A stretch of 64,000 bases of DNA from Lumbricus rubellus (lineage: Eukaryota > Annelida > Clitellata > Crassiclitellata > Lumbricidae): contig OX243823.1 in NCBI GenBank assembly GCA_945859605.1, positions 33,357,889 to 33,421,888 of the forward strand. The letters run 5' to 3'. A program made the translations under genes and the position numbers. Positions 61,750-64,000 of the stretch are shown here, piece after piece; the first letter of the stretch is position 1; every line of letters begins with the position of its first letter. Below the pieces are notes generated by a model. That model ran no database searches and was not told the origin of the DNA. It saw only the letters and a list, made by a program, of their open reading frames with translations.

Positions 61750-62108
61750 CTGCAGTCAAATTAAATTAAATCATTTTGCGTTTCAAAACAGGCGTAAGAT
61801 TTTCGAACACAGTCCTATGTCATGAGGCGTCAATTAAGATCATTAGGCCTTTGTATGCATTAATTTTATGAACCATAGAGCTATTTTAGACCGCTTAATT
61901 TCGTATTAAGCTAAATATACTAAAGAATCGGTAGGCCTATTAGTCACAATTATTGTAGGTTCTATTAATGAGACAAAATGTACAGTTCATCTTGACTAGG
62001 CCCATTTCTAAAAATGTATTCCTTCATGGAAATTGGTAAATGTTATTCAGAGACGCTTTGTATACGCTGCACTAAACGTTGTTATAAGTGTTTAGTCATT
62101 TCTGGCAT

Positions 62109-62262
62109 TTCTCTAGCGCACCTTCAAGCTTGCTACCCAGAGGCGCTCCCGACTACAGCGCTGACACGGCATCGGAGTTTCACGCCGAAGCACACGAGCA
62201 ATTGCAAGTGAAGGGCTTGCTCACGGTCCGTACGCGGCGGCTTGGGGTGAATTCGAACCTTT
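62109..62262 (-). repeat. tRNA-derived SINE, copy 5, 5'-truncated
   Basis: Body and tail are recognisable; the similarity stops within the B box region (GGTTCGAATTC), so the tRNA head is missing. Confidence 0.7.
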
Positions 62263-62442
62263 GTCATTATTGACCAATATTTACACCGTGGTTCCAAAAT
62301 ATAAGCCAAACTGTTTGTCTTATATCTCAAAATCCTGATAGCATATCACGCTAAACATTTTCCAAATCTTTTCAAAAAGTTGATGACCCTTTTTTAGTCA
62401 TTCGTCGTTTGGCTGAAGGCAAATGTACCTTTTTCCATCCCC

Positions 62443-63641
62443 CAGGGGCTTCTATCCCATGTATAGGCGGGCGCGACTTGCGCCCAGTGAAAAACAGGGG
62501 GGGAAACAGAAGAAAGCCAAAACTCACGTCGATCGGGGGGGAAACCCGGCCATAGAGGGCAGTGCTTAATCTAGGCATCTCTAGGAAGAAGTTTTCCCAG
62601 AAATTACTTCCCCCATAAACATTTTTCAACATTGTGTTAGTTATTAGTTATAATAGTAGGCTATTACTATCTACATTATTTCATCACATGAACTGTTTTA
62701 ATACGCCACGATAAAATTTACTATTACCTAATTATCATAATATTATTTATGGCCTACTATTTTAATAAATGATACAATCATATTATAATGATTGATTTAA
62801 TTTTAATACTTGTACAAATACTGTAATTGTACAACTAAATGCAGTGTTTAATCTAGACATCTCTGGGATGGAGTTCCCCAGGAATGAAAAATTTCCAGAA
62901 AAATCGATATGTGTTGTGAACAAGTATATAGAATAATTCCCCCCCCCCCATAAAAAGTATATAATGCAACATTGACCCCCCCCCTATATAAATTTGAGAG
63001 GTTTATACAAGTGCAGTTATCCCGTCAGTAGAAGAATTTGACTGCAAAGTATCGAAGTCGGCCCACTAAAAATAAAGTCATGCATCAGCATTTTGGGGAA
63101 GTAAATGTATGTTTCAAGGAGGAAAATTAGGCGAAAGACTAAAAAATGTTGTCAGAAAATTTTTGTCTGAGCGGTTTCCGTTTGCCCAAAACAGCCATTT
63201 ACTCCTCCCCAAAACCTAAAATCCCCAAAGCAGTGTGATTAGGTAACACACCGATTAAACACTGAACTAAATGGCTTATCTCTGCAGTGTTATCTTTCAA
63301 ATTTCAGACTGTCAAACTTCAAAAAAAAAATTTCCTTGAACACTTAGAAAAACAACATCATTATTATGTAGGCCCACATTGTATTGCAGAAATTGCAATG
63401 CGGAAATTGCAAAAATTTCTAATGGAGGGAGGGACGCATATCACACCCAAGACTCCTCCCTGTCTCGGTGCTACGGGCTTCGGTGATCGTCTGCTGGATG
63501 CTTGTTTGTCTCTCCCCAGAAACCTTCATTCCCTATAGTTAGGGGACAAGATTACATATTGCCGGGAGAGTAGGTCGGCCCAATAAAAGGGGGGAAGAAT
63601 ATGTATTGCGCCCGGCTGCTTAGGGGGGATAGAAGCCCCTG
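62443..63641. mobile_element. Non-autonomous hAT element with CCATCCCC target duplication
   Basis: CAGGGGCTTCTATCCC on the left and its inverse on the right form the terminal repeats. CCATCCCC is repeated exactly at 62435-62442 and 63642-63649. The 1199 bp interior has poly-C runs and no transposase-like frame. Confidence 0.82.
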
Positions 63642-64000
63642 CCATCCCCAGACAAAGCTGATGACCGTTTTTTAGTCGTCCGGCCGAAAACCGAATGGGG
63701 GCCACGTTCCATGCAATTTTTCAATGGGGGGGATGTCATGGCACCCCTAGGCCCTATAGCTTACCCATTGCTAATTTGAAACCGAACGGGGAGTCACGTT
63801 CCATGCAATTTTTAAATGGGGGCATGGCCGGATTGGCCCCCTGGATCCGCCTATGGACCTACGCAATAGGCCTAATCTTATGTCACCTTTATGCTTATAT
63901 TGCAAAATTTTCAGGGCTGTTTTGTTGGAAATCAATGCGATGGACTCAAAGTGAAGCTATAGCAGTACTTTATTCAAAATTCATAGCAGTTCTTTATTCA

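Larger units (their letters stand above)
61750..64000. other. Region upstream of the Ig/CTLD exons
   Basis: The missing 5' exon(s) of the Ig/CTLD gene would lie here or beyond the window; none was recognised. Contents: a truncated SINE, a hAT element and AT-rich DNA. After 63650, phrases such as GGGGGCATGGCCGGATTGG and GGATCCGCCTATGG suggest a further transposon end near the right edge. Confidence 0.45.

Overview
This window is eukaryotic, intron-rich and packed with repeats. It is most likely from an invertebrate deuterostome, with an echinoderm as the best guess. The reasons are animal-type genes with GT-AG introns, a Gmr1-like Ty3/gypsy element (a deuterostome-associated lineage), tRNA-derived SINEs, mariner and hAT transposons, and a strongly over-represented palindrome TAGGCCTA. 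No bacterial operon, CRISPR array or rRNA gene was seen.

The main content is two paralogous sodium-coupled monocarboxylate transporter genes (SLC5A8/SLC5A12-like), arranged tail to tail. Gene A runs on the + strand from the left edge to 19753; its first exon lies outside the window. Gene B runs on the - strand from an ATG at 50549 to a stop at 27264. From the second coding exon onward the exons correspond one to one, nearly all with the same length and phase. Between the two 3' ends, on the + strand, is a small EF-hand protein gene of the sarcoplasmic calcium-binding/calexcitin type (24298-26253). On the right, on the - strand, are three exons of an Ig-domain plus C-type-lectin-domain gene (61749 to 56651) that looks like a secreted or surface recognition protein.

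The introns and intergenic DNA are mostly mobile elements. (1) A 5.3 kb Gmr1-like LTR retrotransposon (6403-11744) sits in a gene A intron. It has near-identical 511 bp LTRs, a 1041-codon gag-protease-integrase-tail ORF and a broken RT/RNase H, in the unusual order with integrase before reverse transcriptase. (2) A 7.3 kb non-coding LTR element (41022-48329, - strand) has two 1369 bp LTRs that look identical, a PBS-like and a PPT-like site; it sits inside a TATG/TACA microsatellite in gene B's first intron. (3) hAT elements with 8 bp target duplications lie at 14346-15162 and 62443-63641, with a probable third at 1738-3139. (4) Mariner relics lie at 19789-20783 and 58774-59785, with small foldback elements sharing a TACAGGGTG end. 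(5) tRNA-derived SINEs and LINE 3' remnants share a hairpin tail. Very long trinucleotide and tetranucleotide tracts are scattered throughout, and two of them abut the same splice donors in both transporter genes.

Exon coordinates were assigned by eye, from protein similarity, splice consensus and agreement of reading phase between the two paralogues. Element identities rest on remembered family features, not on database searches.
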